Shown here: piece by piece, positions 1 to 11,286 of the stretch
How positions within the stretch are numbered: position 1 is the stretch's first letter
Layout: the number at the start of each line of letters is the position of its first letter
Assembly: GCA_021521415.1 (NCBI GenBank)
Contig: JAIQDT010000190.1
Coordinates: 744,001 to 808,000 of the forward strand
Direction of reading: 5' to 3'
Length of the DNA stretch: 64,000 nt
Origin: Bidens hawaiensis
Lineage: Eukaryota > Streptophyta > Magnoliopsida > Asterales > Asteraceae
Notes under the pieces: generated by a model
What the model saw: only the letters and a program-made list of their open reading frames with translations
Database searches by the model: none
What the model was told of the DNA's origin: nothing
Program-made: the position numbers and the translations under genes

Positions 1-851
1 TTGATATGAGTACAGCATACCATCCTCAAACGAATGGGCAAAGTGAGCGCACCATTCAGACCATGGAAGACATGTTGCATGCATGCGTGTTGGATTTCGG
101 AAAAAGTTGGGAACCTCATTTGCCTTTGGTAGAGTTTTCGTATAATAATAGCTACCACGCAAGCATTAAAGCAACGCCGTTTGAAGCGTTGTACGGACGA
201 AAGTGTCAATCACCTCTTTGCTGGGCAAAAGTGGGTGATAGCCAAATCACTGTTCCCGAACTAGTTCTCGAAATCTCTGAAAAGATTGTCCAAATCCGAA
301 ACCGCATGGCAGCAGCACGAGATCGCCAAAAGAGTTACGCCGACAAGCGCCGAAAACCTCTGGAATTTCAAGTGAACGACCAAGTTTTACTCAAAGTCTC
401 ACCTTGGAAAAGTGTAGTTCGATTTGGAAAGCGAAACAAACTCAACCCACGATACGTTGGCCCATACCGGATAACCGAACGCGTTGGTCCGGTAGCATAC
501 CTATTGGATTTACCAACAGAACTCAGTGGCGTACATAACATTTTCCATGTATCCAACTTGAAGAAATGCCTTTCTGACGAAACCCAAGCAGTTCTTTTGG
601 ACGAGTTGCAAGTTGATGAACAATTACGCTTTATCGAAAAACCAGTCGAAGTTTTGGATTGGGAAACCAAAACACTCAAACACAACAAAATTCCAATCGT
701 TAAAGTTCGTTGGAACTCGAGACGTGAACCAGAGTTCACATGGGAACGTGAGGATCAAATGATGAAGAAGTATCCTCCCCTTTTTGAAGGGCTAACCAAG
801 CACCGGAAACCGCGAAAGCCGACAAACCGTCGGAAATCACCAGAGGTATGA
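1..851 (+). pseudogene. Element 1: Ty3/gypsy pol, integrase C-terminal part (5' cut by window)
   Basis: This is the end of a Ty3/gypsy polyprotein; the start lies before the window. The frame runs open to a stop at 849-851 (about 281 residues from the first Met at 6). Visible are the end of the integrase core ([14 protein letters not shown], holding the catalytic Glu of the DDE triad), the conserved [22 protein letters not shown] block, a [19 protein letters not shown] block and a terminal chromodomain-like tail ([20 protein letters not shown], then YPPLFEG). In this family integrase joins element cDNA to host DNA, and the tail is thought to guide target choice. The tail and the neighbouring LTR suggest a Tekay/Del-like chromovirus. 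No break is visible in this part, so it is called a pseudogene only because the rest is unseen. A matching PPT and LTR follow directly. Confidence 0.85.
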
Positions 852-856
852 ATTAA

Positions 857-982
857 ATTTCGGGACCAAATTTCTTTCTACAAGGGGATGATATGACAAA
901 CTGAAAATTTTTGCCTTTTTCAGACAACCATCGCGACTTGACTCAAATTTTCGAGACGAAAAATCTTTCAACATGGGAATGA
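857..982 (+). other. Duplicated polypurine-tract/U3-boundary segment of element 1
   Basis: Two similar segments lie between the pol stop and the LTR. One spans about 857-893 (TTCGGGACCAAATTTC, then ACAAGGGGATGAT and ATGACA). The other spans about 947-988 (TTCGAGACGAAAAATC, then ACATGGGAATGAT and GTGACA). Each has the layout of a chromovirus 3' end: a TTCGGGAC block, a purine-rich tract and an LTR-like TGTGACA. The second copy is taken as the working boundary because it carries the canonical TGTGACAC start. Which purine tract primes plus-strand DNA cannot be settled from sequence alone. Confidence 0.5.
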
Positions 983-2356
983 TGTGACACTAGTCAATTT
1001 CAGGTTAACTCCATTAATCCGAACTCCGTTAATTCAAACTTAATATCACACGAGCTATAACGCATATCTCATTTCATTTAAACTAGGGTTTAGATGACGC
1101 ATGACAATCACTACACAAGTAGTCTTTCGGAATTTCACCGAAACACACACGAGTCGACTCAAACCGTTGGTGAACGAACAATAAATATCATGAACAAGTA
1201 TTTGATAATTATGTGTTAAGTTATGTGTTACTTGATATTTATGTGTATGAAATTAATTATGAATGGTATTAACTAAGTTGTGCTAGAAATCGAGTAACTA
1301 GAAGTGCAAGGGAGTAAAGTGTAACATGTATTATATTTAACAAATATATAAACAACATAATCACCCAACCCTAATCCCACTCTCTCCCTCTCCCATACAC
1401 GACGGCAGCAGCAGCCCCCCTCCCCTCTTCACGATTCTCGGTCGATCACCACACACACACATACATATACAAGTTGTATACAAGGTTGTTGAAGGATCCA
1501 AGGTGATAACTAGAAAACTAGTGAGGATTTTTCTGCGACGCACACCTTTTCTCGGATCTTTTTGGTTATCTTCGCAAACAGTGAGTTTCACGTCCCCTTT
1601 TTACTCTTTTTTAAACGCTTTTATTTGGGGGAGATAACATACTCCAACGCTGTAGATAATTGTTTAGTTATTATATATCACTTGTAAGGCTAAGTGGCAA
1701 ACAAACCAACTAAAGTCCTTCATAACATTGAACCGGTTAATATTTGGATAATAGCGAGTCACTGTTGAGTAGTACTACTGGGTTTGACAAACCCCACCCA
1801 ACTCTAAACTCGACTGTAGGTCGAGTGGGTGTAATCTTGTCTAACACATTACCATGGTCGTGGTTGACATGGTGGCAAGGCAATTGATAAACAGTCAACT
1901 TCGGTGTCGAACACTTAGTAATACTTGTTGATAGGTTAGCTACCTATTGATATATAATTGACTTAACACTATCTGGTAACGCAAACGTAAACGCATACGC
2001 AAACGCAAACGCTTTAATTATTTAAACCTATGAACTCACCAACCTTTGTGTAGACACTTTTAGTATGTTTATCTCAGGTAGCCGAGGCAGCGAGAGATTT
2101 AGGACATGCATTCGATGAACACCATTGTTTTAAAACTTCTTGTCAATTTTTATCTGGATAGCTTGTGTTTTAAGTCGTCCAGTGTGGTGCAACATTTTGC
2201 TATACACTTTTCGCTTCCGCATTTTACTTAAGACTTGATGTCTTGATGGTTTTGAAAACCTTATTTATGGTGTTTGATTATAACTAATGATTCCGATCCT
2301 GTTAGTTCACACCCTCTGACGGTAAAACTCCGTTAGTGGATTTTGAGGGTGTGACA
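983..2356 (+). repeat. Element 1: 3' LTR
   Basis: The segment begins TGTGACAC and ends GGGTGTGACA, the inverted terminal dinucleotides expected for a Ty3 LTR (about 1.37 kb). It directly follows the integrase frame. An AT-rich stretch with TATAAACAACA near 1347 could serve as core promoter. A short array of ACGCAAACG-type hexamers lies at 1979-2012. The 5' LTR is outside the window, so the ends rest on motif only. Confidence 0.6.
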
Positions 2357-2742
2357 CGGATTAATGGTGAACAGAGCTTGGCCGGAATCGAGCTTTGAAG
2401 AACAAAACGGGATAATTAGACAGTATGTTTGTTTGATTTGATGATTGTCGCATGTTTTGATAATGCCGAGGGTCCTATTTTTAGGCTCAATTGGAGCGTA
2501 TGATGTTAAATGGTCGTTAATGCTTTTTGATTAAAATTCGGTCGGTTACCCGGCCTAATCGCACTTTCAAAGGTGTTATTACGAGTTATTAATCGAATAT
2601 TATGAGTTTCCGTTACGGTCTATGGTCATTATGAGATTTAATTGAGATAAAACGCGAGATTTATGGGGTTGTTTGGGCTCGCCGGAGCCGTCGTCCGGTG
2701 GCCGGAAGAACGACCGGAAAAATGCGCGGGGGGGGGGGGGGA
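2357..2742. other. Unassigned stretch with a 14-base G run
   Basis: No coding frame and no clear match to the other copies in this window. It ends in a run of 14 G at 2728-2741, exactly where similarity between the two LTR copies of element 2 begins (AGGGGTTGGTTTA). It may be target DNA of element 1, or the part of the element 2 LTR lost from the other copy. Confidence 0.3.
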
Positions 2743-4011
2743 GGGGTTGGTTTATTTTATTAGGGAAAATATCGTAAAAAACCAACATACTTTCTCGTTT
2801 TGCTCATAAAAGTCCCTTAACAACTTTTTGCACTTTAAAGTCCCCCCCACATGCTTATTTAGAACATAAATATGATATAACTTATTAAAATAATTTAACA
2901 CTGATTTTCCTTGCTTATGTGTTTTTCCTTTTCCTTATGTGGCATATACATTTTTATTTAAAAGAAAAATGAAATTACATGAACATTAAATGGAATTAAA
3001 TATCCTAATTGAATCCATTCACCAAATAACCTAATGGTAGAACACTAAACGACAGACGCTTAAGAGCAAAGGGATCGTCATCTAATTTGAATATCGATTC
3101 TGAATCGGTAACAAAGCAAACGAATCAGGTATGTAATCGCAAAGAAAATCAAAATCCATTTGATACCTTAAATGCTCTAACGAATCGTGTTAAACTGATC
3201 GATATGATAAACCCATTTTATACCTTTTTTCTTACAAATTCATCTATTTTACGTGTTACTAAAAATATCATATTTTTGCAACAGTTACTAAGATTATTTC
3301 TTGCAACTAAGAATTGTGTGAATATCTTGTAATATAAACGTATAATTATATTTAGAAAAGGATAAAAAGTAAAAATATAAAAATAAAAATAGCCACAGTA
3401 CATAAAGGTAAAAAGAACAATATAAAAAAATTACTAACATAATTTGCTTCCATGTCAAATTTTGACACATAGGCGGTCTATATCAACCTATTTAATTTCA
3501 TGTGTATGTCGCATAAGAAAAAAAATACTATAATAAGTGCATTTATGTTCAAAATTAGCATGTGGAGGGACGTTAAAGTGCAAAAAGTTGTTAAGGGACT
3601 TTTATGAGCAAAAAGAGAAAGTGTGTTGGTTTTTTATGGTATTTTCCCATTTTATTATTATATTTTGAATTCAAATTTACACATTTGGCCCCTCACCTTT
3701 CAAGTTATTTTTAGTTTAGGAAATAAATTATATTTACATAATAAACCTTAAACTTTGAAAATTTATAGAAATGGAATGGAATTAATAAATTTGGATATTT
3801 TCGCAATATACCCGAATAGTCAACTTTATTAAAAAAAAACTTTAAATCGCGGGGTTCGTTAATTGATCGAAATTATTGAACGAATGATAAACTTAAATAA
3901 TCGTGAATAGTATATTAATGATAAACGACGAACAAGAAATACATCGAAACGACACAACGGGTCGGTTTAACGAATACAAATACAAATACAAATAAAATTG
4001 ACAAATGTCAC
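2743..4011 (-). repeat. Element 2: 3' LTR, truncated and interrupted
   Basis: This is the left copy of the LTR, read on the minus strand from 4011 (TGTGACATTTG). It matches 10905-11286 except for an insertion at 2763-3657, which is the nested element plus one target-site copy. Left of about 2743 the similarity stops abruptly, so more than 1 kb of this LTR is missing or replaced. Confidence 0.7.
2763..3648. mobile_element. Non-autonomous Mutator-like TIR element (886 bp)
   Basis: The ends are GGGAAAATATCG and its inverted counterpart GGTATTTTCCC. The two arms can be aligned for about 108 bp with only a handful of mismatches. The arms are flanked by a perfect 9-bp direct repeat, ATTTTATTA (2754-2762 and 3649-3657). 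The other LTR copy of element 2 (10905-10950) gives the empty site with a single copy of this region. A 9-bp duplication and long TIRs are the hallmarks of Mutator-like elements. No transposase is encoded. The internal AT-rich part (about 2880-3540) holds only short spurious frames, so movement would depend on a transposase supplied elsewhere. Confidence 0.88.
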
Positions 4012-4064
4012 AGCATTCTCTACTTTTGAAAATTTCGTCCCGAAATTAAATAGAAAATCCGTAT

Positions 4065-7000
4065 GAAACAGTTGAGGATACTTTGTTCGCATTTGGTCTT
4101 CCCGCTCCCAAGTGAATTCAGCGCTACGCTTGGATTCCCAACGAACCTTTACAAAGGGTATATGACTACGTTTGGTTTCTCAACAAAGTGCATTGTTTCA
4201 TCAACCCGTACTTCATCAAGTGGTATGTGGAGATTTCCCTCAGCTAGACATTTCTTTAGATTTCAAACATGAAACGTTGGATGAACGTTCGAAAGTTCTA
4301 GCGGAAGCTCGAGAGTATAAGCCACACTACCGACACGTTCGAGAATCTTGAAAGGTCCAACAAATCGGGGAGATAGCTTGCCTTTCTTACCGAAACGAAC
4401 CACACCCTTCCAAGGGGATACCTTGAGAAGAACATGGTCGCCAACATTAAGCTCGAGGGGTCGTCGTCGGTTATCAGCGTTGACGGCTACGAGCGTTTAA
4501 GAGATTTTGACGAATTTGAACGATTTGATCAGTAGTCTCTTGAACAAGTTCCGAGCCACTGATTTGGGTTTCACCAATTTCACTCCAACAGATAGGGGAA
4601 CAACATTTACGGCCATAAAGTGCTTCGAATGGAGCCATATCGATACTCGAATTAAAATTGTTATTGTATGAAAACTCAATCAAGCGAAGATGAGAATCCC
4701 AATTTCCTCCGAAATCCATGACACATGATCTAAGCATGTCTTCGAGCGTTTGAATCGTTCGCTCAGATTGCCCATCGGTTTGAGGATGATAAGTTGTACT
4801 AAGATCCAATCGAGTTCCCAATGCGGTTTGAAGCGATTGCCAGAAATGTGAAGTGAAGTGGCTATCATGATCGGAAATGATACGCAAAGGTATACCATGA
4901 TGACAAACGATACGTTGAACATAAACCTGAGCTAGCTGATTAACTGAGAATTTTTCGCTGATCGGAATGAAATGAGCAGACTTAGTCAATCAGTCGACTA
5001 TGACCCAAATGCAGTCGTGGCGGCTTTGAGTAGTCGGAAGTTTGAACAAAAAATCCATGGTCACATCCTCCCATTTCCGAATAGGAATGTGCGGTTGTAC
5101 AAGAAAACTGGGTGGTCGTTGATGTTCGGCCTTAACTTTAGCGCAAGTAAGGCATTTTGCCACATATAACGCAATGTCTTTCTTCATATCGGGCCACCAG
5201 AATGCAGACCGTAGATCAAAATACATCTTATCCGCACCGGGATGAAAGGAATATCGAGACTTATGAGCTTCGTCCATGATGAATATGCGACGATCGTCAC
5301 GATTTGGGATCCACAAACGATTGAGATAATACAACAAACCATTGCGCTTAGATTTTAGTTGATTCTCAGCACTACATGACATTTCATCGTACATATTACC
5401 CTCGGTAACAGAGACATGTTGAGCTTCAAAGATACGGAGTTGGAGATCAGTTTGAATGGTCACGCTATGAAGCAATATTGATTTCACATGGGTCTTTCGA
5501 CTAAGAGAGTCGGCAACTACGTTCGCTTTACCAGGGTGGTAACGAATTTCGCAATCGTAGTCACTATGTAGTTCGGCCCATCGTCGTTGCCGCATGTTTA
5601 GATCTTTTTGGTCGAAAATATGTTGCAGACTCTTATGGTTGGTAAATACCACACATTTAGTGCCATAGAGGTAATGTCTCCAAATTTTCAACACGAATAC
5701 AACGACACCGAGTTCAAGATAGTGCAGCGTATAATTCCTTTCATGAATCTTAAGTTGTCGGGAAGCGTAAGGGATAACTTTACCTCGTTGCATAAGGACG
5801 CACCCGAGGCCTTGATTAGAAGCATCGCAATAGACAACAAAATCTTCATTGCCCTCGGGGAGTGCAAGGATCGGTGCATCGCAAAGCATACGCTTAAGAG
5901 TTTGAAAGGCTTCATCTTGCTTTGGCCCCCACTCATAAGGTTTATCCTTGTGAGGTAAATCTGTTAAGGGCAAAGCGATCTTGGAGAAGTTAAGAATGAA
6001 GCGACGGTAGTAACCCGCAAGACCAAGAAATGAATGAACTTCTGTATGAGAGGTTGGAGTTTTCCAATTCTTAATGGCTTCGATTTTGACTAGGTCAACG
6101 TGGATACCCTTTTCGTTTACTATGTGCCCTAAGAATGGAATTTCATTCAACCAGAACTCGCACTTTGAGAACTTAGCATAAAGCTGTTACTTCCTCAGGA
6201 GATCGAGGATGGAATGAAGATGTTTCTCATGCTCGGCTTTGGAGTTAGAATAAATTAGAATGTCATCGCTAAAAACAATTACGAACTTATCTAAGTACGG
6301 TTTGCATACGCGGTTCATGAGGTCCATAAACACTACGGGTGCATTGGTTAGCCCGAAAGGCGTAACCCTAAATTCGTAATGTCCGTATCGAGTCCGGAAT
6401 GCGGTTTTGGGTATGTCATCTTCATGCACGCGTAGTTGATGATAACCCGAACGAAGATCTATCTTTGAGAAGCATGAAGCTCCTTGGAGTTGATAGAAAA
6501 GGTCGTTGATACGAGGCAAAGGGTACCGATTCTTGATTGTGAGCTTTTTGAGCTCGTGATAAACGATGCACATACGAAAGGACCCATCTTTCTTCTTCAC
6601 GAACAGAACGGGTGTGCACCATGGAGATTAACTAGGGCGAATGAACCCTTTGTCCGAAAGTTATTGGAGCTGATTAGACAACTCTTGCATCTCGGAAGGT
6701 GCAAGACGATAAGGAGCCTTAGCAATCGGGGTTGCACCAGGCACGAGGTCGATTCGAAATTCAACGTCACGAATAAGAAGAAGACTAGAAACATCCTCGG
6801 GAAACACTTCGGGATACTTGCGAACGACCGGATTGTCTTTGATGTTTCGTTCCTTCATTTCCACCACATGAGCTACAAATGCCACATACTTCTTGTGCTA
6901 GTACGTTTGGGCTTGAGAACAAGTTATAAGATTGAGGCTCTAGGGAGAAGGCTTTTCATCGGAGACACGAAGAAGTTGACCGTCGCCGAGCGGAAAACGA

Positions 7001-7339
7001 ATGAACTTCTCGAAACAAACGATTTCGGCATGATGAAAAGATAACCAGTTCATGCCTACTATGATGTCAAAACTCCCCAAATGCATAGGAATGAGATCGA
7101 TCATGAACTCGTGCCCATTTAGGTTTAGCTCGCAATTCCGGATAACAGAGTCAATCGAAACTAATTTACCATTAGAAACCTCAATAGAATACGAATTTCT
7201 AAATTTAGATCGGGGTTTAGCAAGCAACGATTCAAATTTAAAAGACACAAAGCTCATATCGGCACCGATATCAAATAAAAAAGAAGCAAAGTGGTCGTTT
7301 ACGAGAAACGTACCGTTCACCACGTCGCCGTTTTTCTGG
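4065..7339 (-). pseudogene. Element 2: pol (protease, RT, RNase H, integrase, chromodomain-like tail)
   Basis: The minus strand reads in order: protease near 7290-7255 (FLFDIGADMSF, with DIG in place of D-S/T-G); RT ([19 protein letters not shown], then the catalytic block [12 protein letters not shown]); RNase H ([18 protein letters not shown]); the integrase HHCC region ending [14 protein letters not shown]; the integrase core [14 protein letters not shown]; and a tail IPFVKVRWESKRSAEFTWER ending near 4065. From 8298 to 4474 a single frame persists without indels but with six nonsense codons: 6940-6942, 6898-6900, 6661-6663, 6628-6630, 6187-6189 and 4990-4992. A +1 shift occurs near 4474. 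The product would normally copy and integrate the element; here it cannot be made intact. Confidence 0.88.
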
Positions 7340-8711
7340 GCTTGATTGGCGTTAATCATGAAAGCACGCCCACAAGCATCTTGAGGAGCTTGAGCAGTTT
7401 GAACGGTTTGACCATCTTGTGGTGCGGGATCTAGAAGGGTTGTAAGCGGCTGAACTTGAGCTTGATTAGCCAACAATAGTGGAGCTTGTGGCTGGTAAGC
7501 TTGGTAGGCTTGATACGCTTGAACTTGAGTAAGCGGAGCTAGAGCCAACTGAAGCGAGTTAACATTCGCGAGTCGTGGACACGCGTTGCGAAAATGGCTG
7601 GGGTCGCCACAGTTATAACATGCTCGCATTTGATTCACGGGCTGAGCATAGGGCATGGGACGAGGATTCGGTTGAGCCAATCGTTGAGGAGCATTTGACA
7701 CAATAGTGGTCTCACGACAAGTGGTGCTAAGGTGTCCAAAACGGTTGCAACGGGGGCATTGACGGCAAGCGGCTTGGGAAGGATGATGATGTTGACATAT
7801 GTTGTAAAACGGATAGGGTCCGTAGTAGGGTTTTCTGAGAGGTGGTGCGGGGTTAGGTTGGGGTTGAGGTGCAATTTGTTGGGTTAGCGCGTAATTTTTG
7901 CGCTTCTTGTTATGGTGTCTTGAGTAAAAAGCAGGCTTGGATGATTCAGGCTTGCTCTCTTTGGGTTCAGATGGTGGCTTTTCAACAGGCTTTTTCGATC
8001 CTTTTAATGTCAAAGTCCCGTCTTTAACATGGTTATCGGTCAAAGTTGCGGCAAGGTTAATCGCGTCACCCAGTTCTTTGGGAGAACTACTCAAGACACT
8101 GTCTTGAATTTGTCTCGGTAGTCCCCGAATGTACTTTTCGATGGCACGCGATGGCGGGGTAACAAGATAAGGCACCAATACGCTGAGTTCGTTGAAGCGA
8201 GAGGTGTAAGCTGAATTCTCACCACCTTCTTGCTTAAGGTTCAAGAACTCAGTCTCCAAATTCATAAGCTCATTTGGAGGGCAGAATTGTTTGGTCATAA
8301 GTTCTTCTACTCATCCCACGGCTTGGCCATGGCATTTTCAGCACCTCGGGTTGACTTTTAGTTCACCCAACAGGTAAGTGCCCCTTTATCGAAGACACTT
8401 GAAGCAAAACGGGTCCGCTTGTTATCGGGACACTCGATGTGGAGGAATATGCTCTCCATCTTTTCGTACCACTGAAGTAGGGCAGTGGCACCTTGAGTCT
8501 CATCAAACGTTTGGGGCTTGGCACTGGTGAAGTCTTGAACGCACAAACAGGAGCTTTAGGCTCGGACGAAGCAGAGTTGGTGCTAGTAGTGAGGTTTTGA
8601 TGAATTTGAGTCATCATATCAGGAAGGACCAGCTAGTTGCTTGGTGATCTGAACAGTCAACTTACGGCAAGAGGTTCCAGATGAACGACCCTTAACGTAA
8701 CAGGAAGCCAT
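7340..8711 (-). pseudogene. Element 2: gag (capsid/nucleocapsid)
   Basis: The likely start is ATG at 8711 (MASCYVKGRSSGTS). A stop and frame changes occur between about 8300 and 8640, where fragments such as LLQWYEKMESIFLHIECPD show a retrotransposon gag domain out of frame with the rest. From 8298 the frame is open: YTSRFNELSVLVPYLVTPPS and IEKYIRGLPRQIQDSV are typical of Ty3 gag. Two zinc knuckles follow, CPRCNRFGHLSTTC (about 7760-7718) and CYNCGDPSHFRNAC (about 7621-7580), and then a Gln/Ala-rich linker leads into protease. Gag packages element RNA into virus-like particles in the cytoplasm. This copy is broken in its N-terminal third. Confidence 0.82.
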
Positions 8712-9530
8712 TCTGCAAACAATGATAACAAAAATCGTGAAACTCGGTATAGGGTATAGTATAAATTTTTTTTTCCTTGTTAAAAGAAAGTCATAACGAT
8801 AATAATAAACGTTGTGTGGAACTTCGAGTTTTCATGAACCACCATGGACTCTTATATTCCAAAAATGCATAATTAAATCAAACCGAAAGCTAGGTATTCG
8901 TGTATCACCACGACTTGACATACTTTTAGTTAAAATGCATTGTAAATCTTAAGGGTCGGAGTGACACGTCGCATGAATCACCATGACTTGCGCGATATCC
9001 TTAGGAGTGTAACCATATCCCTTTCACAAAGGAGCATGGTCACGTTGAAAGCTTTAAAGTTGTGATTCGTATGGCGTTTGGTGTGGTACAATTTGGCCTA
9101 ATAAGTTTCATACCCTTTCCAAACTCTCCAGGTAAGCAACCGGCTCCTGCATCTGATTGGGATATATACGCATTGCTTATCCTTATGTTTCAATAACCTT
9201 GGTGTCAAGAGTTCAGAAAACAAGCACGTCCCCCTTCCAGTTACTACGTACCCGCCACATAGAACCATCTTTAAGAAGAAGAAATATCGTAAAACCGAAG
9301 AAAATTGTTTGTTGAAAATGTTTGAAAATCTTTGCTTTAGGCATCAGCCTTGGACTTGTGTGTGTGCTTGTGTATATGAGGCGTAAATGAATCAATCATA
9401 AAATAATAAGCAAATGTATTGAACAATCAAATAAGGCCCACATAATTTCTAATCATGCAACCCTAAATAAATAAACAAATAAGCTATAACTAACTAGAAC
9501 ACTACGACTAATGTCCTATCTTATAGTCAC
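8712..9530 (-). other. Element 2: untranslated leader
   Basis: The region lies between the PBS and gag of element 2. It shows no convincing coding frame and no internal repeat I could recognise; the short frames in it have no family features. Confidence 0.5.
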
Positions 9531-9543
9531 GACTCTGATACCA
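9531..9543 (-). other. Element 2: primer binding site (tRNA-Met type)
   Basis: The minus strand reads TGGTATCAGAGTC, matching the 3' end of initiator tRNA-Met as used by many plant LTR elements. It lies 3 bases inside the 5' LTR boundary. Confidence 0.85.
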
Positions 9544-9546
9544 ATC

Positions 9547-11286
9547 AGTAACACCCCGGCTTAAGCAGAAATGCCCGAGTGTGACGTACAGATTGCCCAA
9601 AACACATGTGACACTATTTAAGTGACAATATTATCATTAATTCATTTAACGGCGTCAATTACACAAGTTTACAAGAAAAGAAATACAAGGAAAATAAGAA
9701 CAATTAAACAACTTGTCCATTTATTTAAAATACCCTAAGTCTAGTGTGTTCTTTCGCGTCAACGTCTAATAATTATACATGTAACACACACACACCTATA
9801 TATATATATATATAATAAAGTAAACTAAATGTATAGTTGGTGAGTTCACACAAGTTTGATATAATACATAAAAACCATACAATTCCATTAAACTTGTGAA
9901 ATAGCGCAAGCAAGGGTCCTTTCCAGTTAGTAACAACTAACGTTCTCGGATTAGGGGTCCCTATTACAATCATAACAAAATGGTCCTTAGTGCATAGGGG
10001 AGCGTATGATCATACTTATTGAGGAAACCAAAGTAATGTGCAAGTAACAAGTAGCACATAAGTCCATGTAACGAATTGTAGTTTGTAAATAATGAATAAA
10101 CAAAATTGTAATGCTGATAGGATATATATATATGCAACCCCCAAAGTGTAAAAGCGTTAAAAAGGGGTGTGAGAAACTCACCTTTGAATTTGATGCTAAA
10201 CTTGAAATAAACCGAAAGCGCGTTGAAAGAAACCGAATGATCGAATCTCGCGAGCTAAAATAAGAAATACGGAAATTACTAACTAACTAACGGAATTATA
10301 AAGTTAAATTGATTTCTAGAAGTTAGGTATTATATTTTATTTAGTTTGTGGTATTATGTTTTATAATAATATTTTAAGCTTTAATGGTTTTTTATTATTA
10401 TTTTAATTAGAGATTTATTATTAATGACGTTTATAGGACATTGATTTTAATGGTAAATTTTCTATCCCGAAAACGATTACGTTGGCGCATTATGAAGTTA
10501 ATGACAAAATAATAATATAATATTAATCGGGTTTTTACGAAACTTGAAGTATGTGAAAGATTAGTTTTTAGGTGAAAATGGCAAATACAATTATAAATGA
10601 TTCTATTTAGTTGAAAAATGATTTTATCTGAATTATAAATATTTTAAACAATTTATTAGGATTAATATAATAAAAGAAAAAAGATTTAAAAAAAAAATAA
10701 TTACACTGGTCTGACCAGGGTTCGAACCCGGGTCCTCACACCCACATACGCAAGTAATTACCAACTGGACCAGCTTGTTGGTTGTTATAATGACAGAAGC
10801 AAAAAATATTTATATTAAACATAAAAGTTCATCATCTTCCTTAACAAACCCTAGGTTTGAAATCAGTTTATTGGTTCCGTGTTTGATCAAATTAGGTTAG
10901 GGGTTGGTTTATTTTTTTATTATATTTTGAATTCAAATTTACCCATTTGGCCCCTCATCTTTCAAGTTATTTTTAGTTTAGAAAATAAATTATATTTACA
11001 TAATAAACCTTAAACTTTGAAAATTTATAGAAATGGAATGGAATTAATAAATTTGGATATTTTCGCAATATACCCGTATAGTCAACTTAATTAAAAAAAA
11101 AAACTTTAAATCGCGGGGTTCGTTAATTGATCAAAATTAATGAAGGAATGATAAACTTGAATCATCGTGAATAGTATATTAATTATAAACGACGAACAAG
11201 AAATACATCGAAACGACACAACGGGTCGGTTTAACGAATACAAATACAAATACAAATACAAATACAAATAAAATTGACAAATGTCA
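9547..11286 (-). repeat. Element 2: 5' LTR
   Basis: The 1740-bp LTR on the minus strand starts TGTGACATTTGTC at 11286 and ends GGGGTGTTACT at 9547, where the expected final CA appears mutated. Its right-hand 370 bp match 3649-4011. It contains a TA microsatellite at 9798-9812 and a tRNA-like block (10706-10777). At 11239-11270 there are five tandem CAAATA-type hexamers, against three in the left copy. Very AT-rich stretches lie at 10280-10700. Confidence 0.75.
10706..10777 (-). repeat. tRNA-like (Pol III box A/box B) segment inside the LTR
   Basis: The minus strand carries a box A-like TGGTCCAGTTGGTAA, then 25-30 bases later a box B-like GGGTTCGAACCC, followed by a T-rich run. The acceptor ends do not pair as in a working tRNA and the anticodon arm is not clear, so this is a tRNA-derived segment (SINE head or tRNA fossil) and not a tRNA gene. 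Confidence 0.55.

Larger units (their letters stand above)
2743..11286 (-). mobile_element. Element 2: decayed Ty3/gypsy chromovirus-like retrotransposon
   Basis: On the minus strand the order is 5' LTR (9547-11286), tRNA-Met-type PBS (9531-9543), gag, protease, RT, RNase H, integrase, then 3' LTR (4011 leftwards). About 370 bp of LTR are nearly identical between 3649-4011 and 10918-11286, both ending in GACAAATGTCACA. The left LTR copy is truncated at about 2743 and carries a nested DNA transposon. The element sits inside the pol gene of element 3, whose frame stops at 11287. No target duplication can be matched because the left end is lost. Confidence 0.8.

Noticed and set aside
368..739. 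Minus-strand frame of 123 codons over the integrase of element 1
   Set aside because: Antisense shadow of a clear integrase frame.
1361..1591. 76-codon minus-strand frame in the LTR of element 1
   Set aside because: Low-complexity sequence, no family features, within LTR.
3087..3332. 81-codon frame inside the Mutator-like element
   Set aside because: AT-rich, no motif, and the element is short and non-autonomous.
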